7,926 bases of DNA. Source: Chitinophagaceae bacterium. Its GTDB lineage: Bacteria; Bacteroidota; Bacteroidia; Chitinophagales; Chitinophagaceae. The position numbers were made by a program, and so were the translations under genes. The DNA is taken from positions 1 through 7,926 of the forward strand of contig JAACZX010000100.1 of the NCBI GenBank assembly GCA_009996555.1, written 5' to 3'. Below are positions 7,058-7,926 of this stretch, in pieces. The notes beneath the pieces are model-generated. The model did no database searches, was not told where the DNA came from, and saw nothing but the letters and a program-made list of their open reading frames with translations. Position 1 is the stretch's first letter, and each line of letters starts with the position of its first letter.

Positions 7058-7926
7058 TTATTGAAATACCTGTTTCCCATCAGGACGGAAACGTGGAAGT
7101 ATCTGATCCTGGTCAATTGGAATAAAATGGATCATATCCAGGTTGTTATTATTTTGTGTACCTGTAATGGGTGTAATACGGATGATCTGCTGCTGTGTTG
7201 TAGGAAATTCAATAACACCCACCAAACGCCCAGCCTGCCTGTTACCGTTGGCCGCATTTTCAATATATCGTTTCCAGCCAATGGCTTCCAGTTCAGCATC
7301 GGTACCTACAGGTCTTGCTTCAGTAAAATTGACGGTACGTTGCATTAACTGTCCATTTACTTCCACCTGGCAAAGCATGTTAGAACTGCTCGATTGTTTT
7401 TGCCATGAATAACAGATCCATACTTTGTATTTTCCTTTAATAACCGGCGGTGTGCGCATTTCCCACCAGATAGGTCGGCTGGGCAATCCCATTGGCAGCA
7501 TGTTTACATCACTGTTTACACTATAGTTTGATACAGAACTTGATGATGAGTACAGGTAAGAAAGTGTGTTTGTACTTGCCAAAGACCCCCAACCCCAGTA
7601 ATGATCTTTAATTGGATTATCTGCCTGTGTTGCACGCACAAAATTGTAGTTTCCTCTTTTGTAATAAGCAGGCAACTTCATAATCTCTTCAAATGATGAA
7701 ACATCCCAGTACAGTGCGGTAGGTTTTCTGAATTTCACCATAAAGTGTGCAGCAGCATCGTGCCATACACCATTGGTAGCAGCCAGGTCACTCTTTGCTC
7801 TGTTCAGTACAACTCCTTTTTCCAGCACACCATTGAAGATATCTTCATTCAATACCACCTGCTGATTAATGAGCTTCACACTTACAACCTCCTGCGGTTG
7901 AAAAGTAGAATGTGTTGATGTGGAAA
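7058..7926 (-). CDS. C-terminal part of a FAS1/jelly-roll-like secreted protein (5' end outside window)
   Basis: The frame is open to the window edge and gives 288 residues. A GTG at 7879 could pass for a start, but 15 sense codons precede it and no signal peptide follows, so the gene starts beyond base 7926. The first part (QEVVSVKLINQQVVLNEDIF, then LNRAKSDLAATNGVWHDA) looks like the end of a FAS1 domain, whose usual close is SNGV-x-H-x-x-D. The rest is an aromatic-rich beta-domain: FRKPTALYWDVSSFEEIMKLP, HYWGWGSL, a serine run, RPIWWEMRTPP, GKYKVWICYSWQ, VGVIEFPTTQQQIIRITP and LDMIHFIPID, with QILPRFRPDG at the end. The KYKVW and DMIHFIP strands parallel KYKAYW and CDYIKLVP in the next gene, so the two probably share a homologous domain. 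The role is likely extracellular glycan binding. Whether it is a lipoprotein cannot be seen. Confidence 0.7.
   Translation of the reverse strand, partial: STSTHSTFQPQEVVSVKLINQQVVLNEDIFNGVLEKGVVLNRAKSDLAATNGVWHDAAAHFMVKFRKPTALYWDVSSFEEIMKLPAYYKRGNYNFVRATQADNPIKDHYWGWGSLASTNTLSYLYSSSSSVSNYSVNSDVNMLPMGLPSRPIWWEMRTPPVIKGKYKVWICYSWQKQSSSSNMLCQVEVNGQLMQRTVNFTEARPVGTDAELEAIGWKRYIENAANGNRQAGRLVGVIEFPTTQQQIIRITPITGTQNNNNLDMIHFIPIDQDQILPRFRPDGKQVFQ

Noticed and set aside
8..7412. Plus-strand open frames, for example 8-217, 1272-1646, 6201-6533 and 7061-7348
   Set aside because: All lie opposite clearly coding minus-strand genes, lack recognisable domains or signals, and have compositions expected from antisense translation.
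7058..7879. GTG at 7879 as the true start of the edge gene
   Set aside because: The frame stays open for 15 more codons to the window edge, the protein would lack a signal peptide, and it would begin inside the probable FAS1 domain.

Overview
The window reads as one block of a Bacteroidota polysaccharide-utilisation locus. All real genes are on the minus strand, so transcription runs from base 7926 towards base 1. The evidence for Bacteroidota is an adjacent SusC/SusD pair, SusC with an N-terminal carboxypeptidase-regulatory-like domain, lipoproteins with short Cys lipoboxes, AT-rich DNA and A-rich translation leaders with no clear Shine-Dalgarno. The style of the proteins suggests a Chitinophagaceae-like organism, but that is an inference.

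In transcription order the genes are: (1) 7926-7058, the C-terminal part of a secreted protein that ends in a probable fasciclin (FAS1) tail and a beta-rich, jelly-roll-like domain; (2) 7025-5580, a 481-residue lipoprotein with two FAS1-like domains and a C-terminal domain resembling that of its neighbour; (3) 5565-2387, a SusC-family TonB-dependent transporter broken by a frameshift near 4855-4912 into a 236-residue and an 831-residue frame; (4) 2342-594, an intact SusD-family lipoprotein; (5) 416-1, the N-terminal 138 residues of a secreted GH105/GH88-type unsaturated glucuronyl (rhamnogalacturonyl) hydrolase, which runs off the window.

Gaps between genes 1-4 are only 14-44 bases, so they probably form one operon whose promoter lies beyond base 7926. 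A good intrinsic terminator (534-560) follows susD. The GH105 gene has its own 5' region with a 24-bp near-palindrome centred on CG (477-500), which looks like a LacI-type operator, and a weak Bacteroidota-type promoter.

The likely combined job is capture of a uronate-containing glycan, plausibly pectin or rhamnogalacturonan, by the FAS1 lipoproteins and SusD, import through SusC, and removal of the unsaturated uronyl end by GH105. The substrate rests on the GH105 call alone. The most notable points are the SusC frameshift, the operator-like palindrome, and the paired FAS1/jelly-roll proteins in the place where surface glycan-binding proteins would be expected. No RNA genes, CRISPR arrays or mobile elements were seen.
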